A stretch of DNA of 35,889 nt, taken from the NCBI GenBank assembly GCA_036351435.1, contig JAZBPA010000321.1, forward strand, positions 1-35,889, in the 5' to 3' direction. The DNA comes from JAAUQA01 sp036351435. GTDB taxonomy: Bacteria > Pseudomonadota > Gammaproteobacteria > Competibacterales > Competibacteraceae. Shown here in pieces: positions 26,376 through 34,918 of the stretch. Under the pieces are notes generated by a model. The model saw only the letters and a list, made by a program, of their open reading frames with translations. It was not told where the DNA came from and made no database searches. Position 1 is the stretch's first letter. Each line of letters opens with the position of its first letter. The position numbers and the translations under genes were made by a program.

Positions 26376-27335
26376 ATAGCGAACTTGATCACGTCCATTG
26401 TGCTTTGCTTCATATAAGGCCGAATCAGCTCGTGTCACAATATCGTTTAGGGAATCACTCGGTAACATTCTAGCCACACCTGAAGACACAGTGATCGATA
26501 CTGGTTCGCTTGCAGAATCGAAATTCATTTGAGTATGACGAATTCTCTTGCCTATTCTCTCAGCAATGAATACAGCCGTTTCGAGGATTGTATCGGGTAA
26601 CAGAACAACAAACTCTTCACCCCCGAAGCGAATCACAATATCCCTTGGACGAACGCACTCGCGTAGAGAGTGAGCAACACGTCTCAGCACTTTATCACCT
26701 GCCAAGTGACCATACTGATCGTTAAAACGCTTGAAATGGTCTACGTCAATGATAATCAAACATAAGGAAATTGAACTGTCATGGCTGATGCGCCTTTGTT
26801 CGCGCTTAAACATATGCTCTAACCAACGTCGATTGTACAATCCAGTCAAGAGATCAATATTGGCGTTTCGCTGATGATTATTAAGCTGTATGTTATTTTG
26901 GCGAATTCTACTTGATAAGATACCAAACAGATTACGCGTCAAAGCACGTGATTGTGAAAGCATAAACCAAAGTAACTCATTGGATATTGCCAGAACCCGG
27001 CTAGGTTGCTCAGCGATCACATATGCAGAGGGGTTGGCTTGATCAAAAACGGATAGCTCACCAACACACTCTCCGGCAGCTAATTTGACTAACCGCTGCT
27101 GATCGGTTGGGTTGAGATATACCCCGAAGCCACCCGATAAAACCACAAAAAGGCTATCATTTTTGTGGTCAGGATCCAGAAGCAGGGCACCTTTTTGGAG
27201 AAAACGTTGATCTCCAAGGCGTATACAATGCTCAATTAATGTGGTGTTGACGTCGTTGAATAGCCGTGTTTGTGATAAGAAAACCTGAGTTTCGCTGTCC
27301 ATCTGAATGACCAATCCTGATTCCTGTAGCAGCAT
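26358..27335 (-). CDS. cNMP-binding domain / GGDEF diguanylate cyclase
   Basis: A soluble two-domain protein of 325 residues. The N-terminal Crp-like cyclic nucleotide-binding domain (about 20-135) has the cassette GECVGELSVF, with Glu93 retained. The arginine that normally contacts the cyclic phosphate is not evident (NPSAYV in its place). The C-terminal GGDEF domain (about 155-320) has DLLTGLYNRR, DVDHFKRFND, an intact FGGEEF active site (237-242) and the inhibitory I-site RPRD (229-232). It should make c-di-GMP under control of a nucleotide. It converges on the cyclase gene, overlapping its 3' end by 18 bases. ATG at 27302 is an alternative start. The design matches XC_0249 of Xanthomonas campestris. 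Confidence 0.9.
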   Translation of the reverse strand: MLLQESGLVIQMDSETQVFLSQTRLFNDVNTTLIEHCIRLGDQRFLQKGALLLDPDHKNDSLFVVLSGGFGVYLNPTDQQRLVKLAAGECVGELSVFDQANPSAYVIAEQPSRVLAISNELLWFMLSQSRALTRNLFGILSSRIRQNNIQLNNHQRNANIDLLTGLYNRRWLEHMFKREQRRISHDSSISLCLIIIDVDHFKRFNDQYGHLAGDKVLRRVAHSLRECVRPRDIVIRFGGEEFVVLLPDTILETAVFIAERIGKRIRHTQMNFDSASEPVSITVSSGVARMLPSDSLNDIVTRADSALYEAKHNGRDQVRYSTHYV

Positions 27336-27600
27336 TGAGCAGCCCTGCTTCTTAACCCAGGCGCTGCACGGCTGAGATTAACGACTAATAGTCTAAAAAG
27401 GTATAATATATAATGGGTTAGCTACTAGGATATACTACGATTATGTGCTTTCCATGTAAACTTACATCGACCAGAGACTAAACCGGCTTTCGCCTGTCCC
27501 AACAATCAATCTGTCCTAAATTGAATCCAAACTGATTGCTTTGCACAATGAACTCACTCCTCCCGCGTTACGAACTACTGATTACTAGGCTCAAACTGCG
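27336..27600. promoter_or_regulatory. A+T-rich divergent promoter region
   Basis: This 265-base gap lies between the divergent GGDEF and ATPase genes. It contains GTATAATATATAATG at 27401-27415, with a perfect TATAAT at 27402. A poor -35-like TTAACG sits 18 bases upstream on the plus strand. No matching pair for the minus-strand gene is clear. A small leucine-rich frame occupies 27548-27604. Confidence 0.35.
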
Positions 27601-27604
27601 GTGA
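27548..27604 (+). CDS. Possible 18-residue upstream ORF
   Basis: A frame starting at ATG 27548 encodes MNSLLPRYELLITRLKLR and stops at TGA overlapping the GTG start of the ATPase gene (GTGA). Six of 18 residues are leucine. The ATPase GTG has only a distant AGG as ribosome site, so coupling to this small frame could help its translation. The small frame itself has no clear Shine-Dalgarno sequence, so it may be chance. Confidence 0.25.
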   Translation: MNSLLPRYELLITRLKLR

Positions 27605-28572
27605 TAACGGATCCCGCTCCTTTGCTGACTGTAAAGGATTTGACGGTCTCTTTTGGGCCTCTTACGGCTGTAGATCGGTTGAGCTTTACCCTGCAATGCG
27701 GTGAGACACTAGGGGTCGTGGGTGAGAGCGGTTGTGGTAAATCGCTAACCGGATTAAGCCTGCTGAAGCTGACGCCGCCGGGTGCAACTCTGTTGGGAGA
27801 GATTGATTTTGACGGCCAGGCGTTACTGGAAATATCCGAAAACACAATGAAAACCTTGCGCGGACGGCGCATTGCGATGGTTTTCCAAGAACCGATGACT
27901 GCACTCAATCCGGTCTACACTGTTGGTGCGCAAGTCGCGGAAATGTTTATCCTGCATCAAAAAGCCACCCGTAAGTCAGCCTGGGAGCAGGCGTTGGAAG
28001 CCTTACAGCGGGTCCGTATTCCAGACCCCGCTCGGCGTGCCCGAGATTATCCACATCAGCTTTCCGGCGGTATGCGACAACGGGTGATGATCGCGATGGC
28101 TTTAGCCTGCCGTCCCGAAGTGTTGATTGCCGATGAGCCGACCACCGCTTTAGATGTGACCGTACAAGCACAAATTCTGGACCTGATGTTGGAGTTACAG
28201 GAGCAAATGGGCATGGCCATGTTATTTATCAGTCACGATATGGGCATCATTTCGCAAGTCGCCGACCGTGTATTAGTCATGTACGCTGGGAAAACGATGG
28301 AATGTGCCTCTACCCAGACGGTGTTGAAAAACCCTGCCCATCCGTATACCCGCGCCTTGCTCAAAACCTTACCGCGGTTGGGCGAACGACGCGGACCGCT
28401 GCCGACCATTGCCGGAACAGTGCCAACCTTACGGGATAAAGCATCCGGCTGTGTTTTCGCGAATCGCTGTTCTCTGGCCAACGAGCGCTGCACAAGGCTG
28501 GAGCCAGCTTTACAACAGTACGACGATCAACACTGGGTCGCCTGTCTTGAACTCAACCCGTTACTCGGTTGA
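27601..28572 (+). CDS. Oligopeptide/dipeptide ABC transporter ATPase (OppD/DppD type)
   Basis: A 323-residue ATPase that powers uptake of peptides or nickel-like substrates through a two-permease transporter. It has Walker A GESGCGKS (about 41-48), the Q loop FQEPMTALNP, the signature LSGGMRQRV, Walker B LIADEPTTALDV and the switch His (ISHD). The C-terminal oligopeptide-transporter extension carries a cysteine cluster (CVFANRC, then ERC, then VAC) of the kind reported to hold an iron-sulfur cluster in DppD. No permease or DppF partner is adjacent, and the gene is followed by a terminator, so it is transcribed alone. It may serve a permease encoded elsewhere. The start is GTG. Confidence 0.9.
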   Translation: MITDPAPLLTVKDLTVSFGPLTAVDRLSFTLQCGETLGVVGESGCGKSLTGLSLLKLTPPGATLLGEIDFDGQALLEISENTMKTLRGRRIAMVFQEPMTALNPVYTVGAQVAEMFILHQKATRKSAWEQALEALQRVRIPDPARRARDYPHQLSGGMRQRVMIAMALACRPEVLIADEPTTALDVTVQAQILDLMLELQEQMGMAMLFISHDMGIISQVADRVLVMYAGKTMECASTQTVLKNPAHPYTRALLKTLPRLGERRGPLPTIAGTVPTLRDKASGCVFANRCSLANERCTRLEPALQQYDDQHWVACLELNPLLG

Positions 28573-28693
28573 TCGACACTGGCTGTGGCGGCGATAGACA
28601 TTGTCATACTTTCGCAATATCCCAACGTTATCTTATCGCTGTCGTTGGATACAGTTGGACCCGACGATTTGCCTCTTCGATTCGCCCGAGTGT

Positions 28694-28726
28694 CGCGACG
28701 GTAACGTCTATCGTCGCGGCCTTTTT
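28694..28726 (+). terminator. Rho-independent terminator of the ATPase gene
   Basis: CGCGACG (28694-28700) pairs exactly with CGTCGCG (28712-28718), with an 11-base loop. The tail is GCC then five T. It lies about 120 bases beyond the ATPase stop. Confidence 0.8.
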
Positions 28727-28764
28727 ATGTGTGACTAATGGGAAAATGTAAGGGGCTAGTAAAG

Positions 28765-31254
28765 CTATTCAAGGGTTCCTTGCCAGTAATAATACCCTTC
28801 CTCTTCAGCGCACTGTTCCTTGACCCAGCGCAAAAACTCATCGGCTGGTAAAGGTTCACTGACGTAATACCCCTGCACTAATTTGCACCCATGGTGGCGC
28901 AGGAATTCGACCTGATCAGCAGTTTCCACACCTTCCGCAATCACTTCGATACCTAGGCTTTGTGAGAGTCCAATGATGGCTGAAGTAATTGCAGCGTCAT
29001 CGGGATCTATAGCGATATCCCGAACGAAGGAACCATCGACCTTGAGGGTATCAACATAAAACCGCTTGAGGTAGGTGAGCGAGGAATAACCGGTACCGAA
29101 ATCATCAATCGCCAAGCGAACGCCGATATCCTGTAGACGATTCAATACCTCAGTGCTGGCAGCGGTATCCAGCAAGGTGCTTTCAGTGATTTCAACTTCA
29201 AAGAATTCGGCGGGTAAATTGGTTTTAGCCAAGGTGGTTTGCAGCAAGGCCAGAAATTCCCGCTGATGAATTTGCCGGGCGGAAAAATTAACGGAAACGC
29301 GCAATTCTCGCAGTCCATGTGGGCGCCAGTCCTGTATTTGCGCACAGGCCTGTTCTAACACCCATTCACCGACTGGAATAATCAGTCCGGTATCTTCCAG
29401 GACCGGGATAAATCGATCTGGAGTGATGGAGGGGTCCTGGGAATGCCAGCGTAACAGTGCTTCAACGCCGACTAGCTTGCCCGATTCAAGATAAATTTGC
29501 GGCTGGAAGTACAGCATAAATTCTTTGCGCGCAAACGCTCCGCGCAGACTGTTTTCCAGCGCCAAGCGTTCCTGGGTTTGTTGATTCAGATCAGCGGTAT
29601 AGAAAAAGTAACTATTGCGCCCCTGTGCTTTGGCGCGATACATGGCGGTGTCGGCATTTTTGAGCAGGGTGTTACTGTCTGTGGCATCGGAAGGATAGAG
29701 CGTGACCCCGATACTGGCCGAAATGAAAATCTCCCGCGATCCCAAGGTGAAACTGCTGGTCAATCGATCCAACACCTTCTCCGCAACTGCAGCGACACTG
29801 CTGACTTGAACGACATGTTCTAGGATAAGGGTGAATTCATCTCCCCCAAGCCGGGCAACGGTATCGCTACTACGAACCGCTCCTAACAGTCTGGTGGCGG
29901 CCAACTTGAGCAATTCGTCGCCCGCACCGTGGCCTAGCGCGTCGTTGACGGATTTAAAGTGATCCAGATCTAGGAACAACAAAGCGACCTGGGTTCCTTC
30001 CCGATCAGCGCGCAGCATGGCGTGCTTGAGTCGATCCTGGAACAAGTAACGGTTGGGTAGATAAGTCAGCGTGTCGTAGTTGGCTAAATAAGCCAGCTTT
30101 TCTTCGGCTTGGCGCCGTTCGGTAATATCTTGTAAGGTCCCTAAGGCACCGCTGATAGCACCGTTAGCATCTGCAGTCGGCTCGCCGCGCAGATAGAGAG
30201 TGCGTTCTGAGCCATCCGCTCGCTGTACGGTAAATTCGGTTTCAAAGGGAGCGGACAGGGTGCTGCGGTGAAACAGATTTCTCACCCGTTCCTGATCTGC
30301 GAATTTAACATACTGGATTAGATTATTTAGGGTCGGTTCCATAGCCTGTCGGTCGGTGCCAAACAGTTGGTAAACATAATCCGACCATAGCAGTTGGTTA
30401 GAATCGGTATGCCATTCCCAACTGCCGACACCGGCAATTTCCTGCGCCTTGGCCAGCACCTCGTTGCTGCGGCGCAGATTATTCGCCATGGTACTCAATG
30501 AGCCGGCAAGTTCCCCGAATTCACCGGCCAAATGAACCGGTAAGCGATACGATAAATTGCCCTGCGCGAATTGCCGGGCAGCCTCGTTCATCACCGCTAA
30601 CGGATGCGACAGAGATTTCGACAATCGCCAACCGATCAGCATACTCAGCAGCAGTATCGCGACTAAGGTGAGCAGGGCAATATTCAGCAGAGAGCGACTA
30701 AAGTTTGACCAGGAGTTATCAACATCTTGTTCCAGACTGGTCAGCGACTGGCGCATCGCATCATCGGAAAGGTCTACCTTGGCAAAGCCAGCAATCTCAT
30801 CGACATAACCAATCACAAAAGATAGTTCGATACCGTCAGATGTTCTCGCAATAACCGGCGTGAGCATGTCCAGTTCACTAGGCAACTGCACCGGTTGACC
30901 ATACCGGGTATTTTCCTCACTGCCGTCGGTAAGGACTTGGCCCTGGTTATCCAAAACCAAGAAAGTACGCACGGGTAACCAGGTTTTTATTTGCGCAATC
31001 TCCTCATTTAACACCCCCACATCTAAGTTGAAGAGGGGGTTAAAGAGGCGGTTGCTCAAAAAGGCGCTGTTATTAAGCAACACTTGTTCCTGATTCTGCA
31101 GATATCCGGTTCTCAACATTTCACTCAATTGAGTCTTCAATACCTGCAATTGATTGAAGGCTAAAAAACCGGCTGTCACTAATACACCACTGACCACCAG
31201 GGTTAGCAGCACAGTGCACAAGAAGGCATGCCGGACAGCGATACGCGAATTCAT
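28765..31254 (-). CDS. HAMP-PAS-GGDEF-EAL c-di-GMP protein
   Basis: An 829-residue membrane protein that can make and/or degrade c-di-GMP. It has membrane helices at about 9-33 and 188-210, with a periplasmic sensor of about 150 residues between them. A HAMP linker, a PAS domain (about 270-380, with GVGSWEWHTD) and a GGDEF domain (about 390-550) follow. The GGDEF domain has an intact LGGDEF and the I-site RSSD. The EAL domain (about 565-815) has EALLRW, the metal motif DDFGTGYSSL, the EGVET block and QGYYVSEPL. Both catalytic domains look competent, so the net direction cannot be told. Its start overlaps the stop of the PhnD-like binding protein by ATGA, which suggests that protein delivers the input signal to the periplasmic domain. 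Confidence 0.93.
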   Translation of the reverse strand: MNSRIAVRHAFLCTVLLTLVVSGVLVTAGFLAFNQLQVLKTQLSEMLRTGYLQNQEQVLLNNSAFLSNRLFNPLFNLDVGVLNEEIAQIKTWLPVRTFLVLDNQGQVLTDGSEENTRYGQPVQLPSELDMLTPVIARTSDGIELSFVIGYVDEIAGFAKVDLSDDAMRQSLTSLEQDVDNSWSNFSRSLLNIALLTLVAILLLSMLIGWRLSKSLSHPLAVMNEAARQFAQGNLSYRLPVHLAGEFGELAGSLSTMANNLRRSNEVLAKAQEIAGVGSWEWHTDSNQLLWSDYVYQLFGTDRQAMEPTLNNLIQYVKFADQERVRNLFHRSTLSAPFETEFTVQRADGSERTLYLRGEPTADANGAISGALGTLQDITERRQAEEKLAYLANYDTLTYLPNRYLFQDRLKHAMLRADREGTQVALLFLDLDHFKSVNDALGHGAGDELLKLAATRLLGAVRSSDTVARLGGDEFTLILEHVVQVSSVAAVAEKVLDRLTSSFTLGSREIFISASIGVTLYPSDATDSNTLLKNADTAMYRAKAQGRNSYFFYTADLNQQTQERLALENSLRGAFARKEFMLYFQPQIYLESGKLVGVEALLRWHSQDPSITPDRFIPVLEDTGLIIPVGEWVLEQACAQIQDWRPHGLRELRVSVNFSARQIHQREFLALLQTTLAKTNLPAEFFEVEITESTLLDTAASTEVLNRLQDIGVRLAIDDFGTGYSSLTYLKRFYVDTLKVDGSFVRDIAIDPDDAAITSAIIGLSQSLGIEVIAEGVETADQVEFLRHHGCKLVQGYYVSEPLPADEFLRWVKEQCAEEEGYYYWQGTLE

Positions 31255-32183
31255 AATGTGCTATCCAAATGGCTAAGCTGCTTTCTCCAATGGGCCAACG
31301 AGTCAATGTCCGCGGCTGATAATGGTTCAAATTGCACAATATTTTCAGCTGCTTGGAGTGCTTCGCGGCCAGGCTTTGTTTCATGCATGGCGACCAGCGC
31401 TTCGGTCACTGCTTGTTTGATACGGGGGTCAACATCGGTATGGAAGGAAAAAAGCCAACGTAGCAGCGGTGGCGTTTGCGCAATGATTCTGAGATCCTTA
31501 CGGATGATTTCGGGAACCCGCTGCCAGTCGCCGTCGTTGAAAGCTCCAGCGTGGGCTTTACCACGGTGCACCCAATAGGCTTGATTGAGCTCGGATTCGG
31601 CAAATTCGTAGCGAACCGCGCCGGCATCAAGTGTTTCGGTAGTTGCAGGCAAGACAGATAGACCTTGTCCTTTGAGGGTCACCAAGGGAACAAAAAAAGC
31701 TGAGGTCGAACGTGGTGATTCAAAAACAATGGTTTGTCCTCGCAGCGATTCCAGGGTATCGAATGGGCTATCTTTCCTGACGAAGAACACCGAATGATAT
31801 TGGCGTTGACCTTTGCGCCAGACCAGTAGCGTGGGTTCAAGGACACCGGTACGTTGCTGAATACGCAAGGTAGGCATAACGCCCTCAATGACAGCATCAA
31901 GCGCGCCGCTGGTAAATTTTTCAGCAATCTTGGCCATATCGTCACTAACTACCAAGGGAGCTGTCTGAATATTGTGCCGCGCTAAGGTTTCCAGCAACCG
32001 GGCATGCAGTTTTCCGTATTGTCTTAGGGCGAAATCCGGTCGATCTAGTCGCTCATTGACTATTCCGAGCCGGAAGGGAGGAAATGCCGTGAGGGTGGGA
32101 TCAGCGTGAGCTAAATGAAATAGTACACCCAGCACCAAGCCAGCCAACCAGTGAAAGTGACGGGTTATGAATCGCCAAGTCAT
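31251..32183 (-). CDS. PhnD-like periplasmic binding protein
   Basis: A 310-residue exported protein of the PhnD/phosphite-phosphonate binding superfamily. A signal peptide ends near HLAHA. Family text includes FRLGIVNERLDRPDF, KFTSGALDAVIEGVM, LESLRGQTIVFESPRSTSAFFVP and HAGAFNDGDW. It has no ATPase or permease next to it. It is translationally coupled (ATGA) to the membrane GGDEF-EAL protein, an arrangement in which the binding protein acts as a ligand sensor for the enzyme. The ligand may be phosphate, phosphonate or something else, and cannot be read from the sequence. Confidence 0.85.
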   Translation of the reverse strand: MTWRFITRHFHWLAGLVLGVLFHLAHADPTLTAFPPFRLGIVNERLDRPDFALRQYGKLHARLLETLARHNIQTAPLVVSDDMAKIAEKFTSGALDAVIEGVMPTLRIQQRTGVLEPTLLVWRKGQRQYHSVFFVRKDSPFDTLESLRGQTIVFESPRSTSAFFVPLVTLKGQGLSVLPATTETLDAGAVRYEFAESELNQAYWVHRGKAHAGAFNDGDWQRVPEIIRKDLRIIAQTPPLLRWLFSFHTDVDPRIKQAVTEALVAMHETKPGREALQAAENIVQFEPLSAADIDSLAHWRKQLSHLDSTL

Positions 32184-32361
32184 TTAACAGGTAGTGCGAG
32201 TTGAGTAGAAATGCTGTCCTAGTGCTTTATGAATTTGATTCACTCCTTGTATAAACCTAACCTTAGCATTTTCCAAGAGAGTAAATCATGAAAGTTTTGG
32301 TTTTCAAGCCGTGGCTCCAGGCAAAACGACTCGTCTGTTGCGCAAGCGGTGCGGCAAATTA

Positions 32362-32991
32362 TTAATGGCAGCCGACGGCGATAACCTCGACTTTGCCAGT
32401 GCCGAAGCAGAAATTACCGGAATAGGTTTTACCCCGGGCGAATCGGTTGTCATCATCTTTGATTAAACCGTCCTCTCCACGTCGCGCAGTTCCATCAGCT
32501 AGGCGTGCAATTAGTCGCCGAGCGATCTCATTAGCGGTGTTGCTGATGTTCAAACGGTTGCGATAACCGGGCAGTTGCAGCTGAATATTGGCGCACTGTT
32601 TTCGTTGCGTACCATAACTAATCCGGCCGCTGATCACATTCCGTTCAAACGGCTTGGCAACAGGTTTAGAGTAAGCTTTAAAGTTGCTGATCTGAATGTC
32701 TCCACAAGAGGCAGAGTCGGCAGATTTTTCCGGCTTATTCTCTTCGACGGGGGTTGTTTCAGGTGGTGGTTTCTGCGATTGTTCCAACCCTTCCAGTAAA
32801 CGAACTTCCGATTCCCTGAGGCCTCCTTCAACCACGCTCGCGGGAGCTTCTTGGGTATTCAGTTCTTCGCTATGTTCCTGACAAGGGATTTGCTGATAGC
32901 GGATCCGACCATCGGGTTCGGTGCATTTGTATATGGCAGCGGTTGTCTCAAGGTTGCTCAAGAGCAATAGCGCGGCTATGCCCCACTTCAT
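32362..32991 (-). CDS. DUF4124-domain exported protein
   Basis: The 209-residue product starts at ATG 32991 (MKWGIAALLLL), giving a clean signal peptide; the frame is open further upstream into the end of the BatB gene. The N-terminal DUF4124 motif is IYKCTEPDGRIRYQQIPC (about 20-37), with two cysteines likely to be disulfide-linked. A Pro/Glu-rich linker leads to a small C-terminal domain (about 95-209) with four further cysteines. It begins 31 bases after the BatB stop and is probably the last gene of that operon. Its function is unknown; an envelope location is inferred. Confidence 0.75.
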   Translation of the reverse strand: MKWGIAALLLLSNLETTAAIYKCTEPDGRIRYQQIPCQEHSEELNTQEAPASVVEGGLRESEVRLLEGLEQSQKPPPETTPVEENKPEKSADSASCGDIQISNFKAYSKPVAKPFERNVISGRISYGTQRKQCANIQLQLPGYRNRLNISNTANEIARRLIARLADGTARRGEDGLIKDDDNRFARGKTYSGNFCFGTGKVEVIAVGCH

Positions 32992-33022
32992 CGTTAATCT
33001 AGTCACAAGCTGTAACCGCCTA

Positions 33023-34918
33023 TCACCACGAGGGTGCATTTCCTGAGTTGCTCCGTCCATCGCGCTGTTGATACTGGTACAAGAATTTACGCCGTAGCAA
33101 GCCACCGGGATCATCCGGGATACGTCTTAACCATTGTTCTAGCGCACGTTGTTCTTCATTGCTCAACGATTGAGCCATTAGGGCTGCTGAATTTCCTTCG
33201 TCAATATCGGCTTCTGTTTCATTCTGTGCTTGAGCGGCTTGAGATTGTTGTTCCTGTTCATCTGGTTCATTACCCGGATCGTCCTGGGCTGATGTTTGTT
33301 GAGCCTTTTGCTGTTCTGAAGGCTGCTGCCCTTCAGCATCTGCTTCAACGTCCTCCTGCATGGGCTGTTCATCACTCGTTTCAGCCCCTTCTCCAGCAGA
33401 CTCTTGCTGATCCTGAGGCTCCTGCGACGTTTGTTCAGTTTGCTGCGAGTTTTCTTCCTGCTGGCCTTGTTGCCCGGCCTGCTGATCTTGCTGATCTTGC
33501 TCTTGGTCTTGTTGCCCGTCCTGAGGTTGGTTCTGCTGGTCCTGTTGCTGTTTCTGTAACTCCTCCACTGTCTTACGATTGAACACCGCGTCTTCCATGC
33601 CCGGTTGTTTTGCAAGTGCTTCATCGTAAGCGTCGAGTGCTTCCCGGAAGCGCCCTAACCGGGCCAACGCGTTGCCCCGGTTATAAGCGGCTTCTGCCCC
33701 GTTGGCTTGCTCGAAATCGGCCAGCGCCTGCTCATAGCGACCGGCGCGATAATGCGCGGCGCCGCGTTGCAGCGGGTCTGGGGCCAATTGCGCAGCACGG
33801 TCAGTTGCCCCTTCCGCTAGCGCACGAGCCGCTTGTTGATCACGCCGAGCCCATAAATCATCCCAACCAAACGCCCAAGTGGGTGTCGGCGCGGATACTA
33901 TCCCCACACACAGAAAAGTCAGCAGCAGCCATCCCCGCCGGAAAGCCAGTGCAGCCAACGGTAATAACAACAGAACTAACCAAGGTCCTCGTTCTCGCCA
34001 ATCACTGGTTTGCACATCGGTCTGTTCGGTGGAAGTATTCAATGACAGGGTGTCGGTATCGACCAATAACGAATCCAGGTCTGCGGCACTATCCAACCGC
34101 AGTGTGGCGTAGCGACCGCCGCCGGCAGCGGCCAGCTCCCGTAACTCGTCCGGTTGCAACTGAGAAACCACGATAGCACCGGATGCATCCCTAATGAACC
34201 CGCCTTGATTGTCGGGTAGCGGAGCACCTGCTGGGGTTCCGACTCCTAATACTGAGACCGCATAACCTGCCGAACGCGCTCGTTTAGCGGCGTTTAGCGC
34301 AGGCTCGCCATTGCTGCCATCGATAATCAGCAAGATTTGTCCTTGTTCGACGCCAGCCTGCTTTAATAGTCCCTGTGCCTTGTTCAAGCCTAAATCCACC
34401 CGACTCCCTTGAATAGGAACAATATCCGGTGTCAATACCCCGAGTTGAGCCATAAGGGTATCTGCATCTCGGGTGAGTGGCGCTACCACAAAAGCGTCGC
34501 CAGCAAACACCACTAACCCGGTTTGCCCTTCCCGGCTGCGGCGTAGAATATCCGCCACTTTGAAACGTGCTTGCTCCAGGCGTGATGGTTTCATATCTGC
34601 GGCATTCATGGAACGAGATAGATCTAATACCACCACGCGGGCATCCAAGGTTCGGTAAACGGGTTGCGGACGCTTATCCCAGGCTGGATTAGCCAACGCC
34701 AGGACTGCGATTAGCCAGCCAGCAGCCAGCAGCCACACCGGCCAGCGGCTCGCTTCAGCACCCTTGTTCACCAACAAGTACTGTAACAAATGCACATCGC
34801 AAACCCGGCGCCAAGCGCTGTCGCCGCGCTCGGTGTGATGAATCGCCCACAATAGCGCCCCCAGGGGAATCAGGGCGAATAACCATTCCGGCCGCAATAA
34901 CTGAAACTCAGTAAGCAT
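33023..34918 (-). CDS. BatB-BatC-like fusion: VWA, TPR, Gln-rich tail
   Basis: A 631-residue inner-membrane protein. Two N-terminal helices precede a von Willebrand A domain (about 90-270), with the MIDAS motif DLSRS (99-103) and GLVVFAGDAFVV. Another membrane helix pair follows at about 310-350. Then come TPR repeats (about 375-440: AHYRAGRYEQALADFEQA, then ALARLGRFREALDAYDEAL). A very Gln/Glu/Asp-rich low-complexity tail covers about 450-590, and the end is basic. In other bacteria these parts are often separate BatB and BatC proteins of an operon with MoxR ATPase and DUF58. The ATG at 34918 overlaps the end of BatA by 11 bases. A role in envelope stress or complex maturation is inferred from the family. 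Confidence 0.88.
   Translation of the reverse strand: MLTEFQLLRPEWLFALIPLGALLWAIHHTERGDSAWRRVCDVHLLQYLLVNKGAEASRWPVWLLAAGWLIAVLALANPAWDKRPQPVYRTLDARVVVLDLSRSMNAADMKPSRLEQARFKVADILRRSREGQTGLVVFAGDAFVVAPLTRDADTLMAQLGVLTPDIVPIQGSRVDLGLNKAQGLLKQAGVEQGQILLIIDGSNGEPALNAAKRARSAGYAVSVLGVGTPAGAPLPDNQGGFIRDASGAIVVSQLQPDELRELAAAGGGRYATLRLDSAADLDSLLVDTDTLSLNTSTEQTDVQTSDWRERGPWLVLLLLPLAALAFRRGWLLLTFLCVGIVSAPTPTWAFGWDDLWARRDQQAARALAEGATDRAAQLAPDPLQRGAAHYRAGRYEQALADFEQANGAEAAYNRGNALARLGRFREALDAYDEALAKQPGMEDAVFNRKTVEELQKQQQDQQNQPQDGQQDQEQDQQDQQAGQQGQQEENSQQTEQTSQEPQDQQESAGEGAETSDEQPMQEDVEADAEGQQPSEQQKAQQTSAQDDPGNEPDEQEQQSQAAQAQNETEADIDEGNSAALMAQSLSNEEQRALEQWLRRIPDDPGGLLRRKFLYQYQQRDGRSNSGNAPSW

Noticed and set aside
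28622..28648. CCAACG/CGTTGG inverted repeat after the ATPase gene
   Set aside because: Only six pairs with a long loop and no T tail; the terminator at 28694 explains the transcript end better.
32289..32366. 25-codon plus-strand frame (MKVLVFKPWLQ...) with a weak GAGAG upstream
   Set aside because: Too short, with no similarity and no context to support a real gene.
33400..33560. Repetitive CTGTTG/CTGATC-rich stretch resembling a repeat array
   Set aside because: It is coding low complexity (Gln/Asp codons), with no regular spacers, so not a CRISPR array.
33178..33624. 148-codon minus-strand frame over the BatB tail
   Set aside because: It is the +1 reading of the Gln-rich repeat region, giving Arg/Asn/Lys-rich text typical of a shadow.
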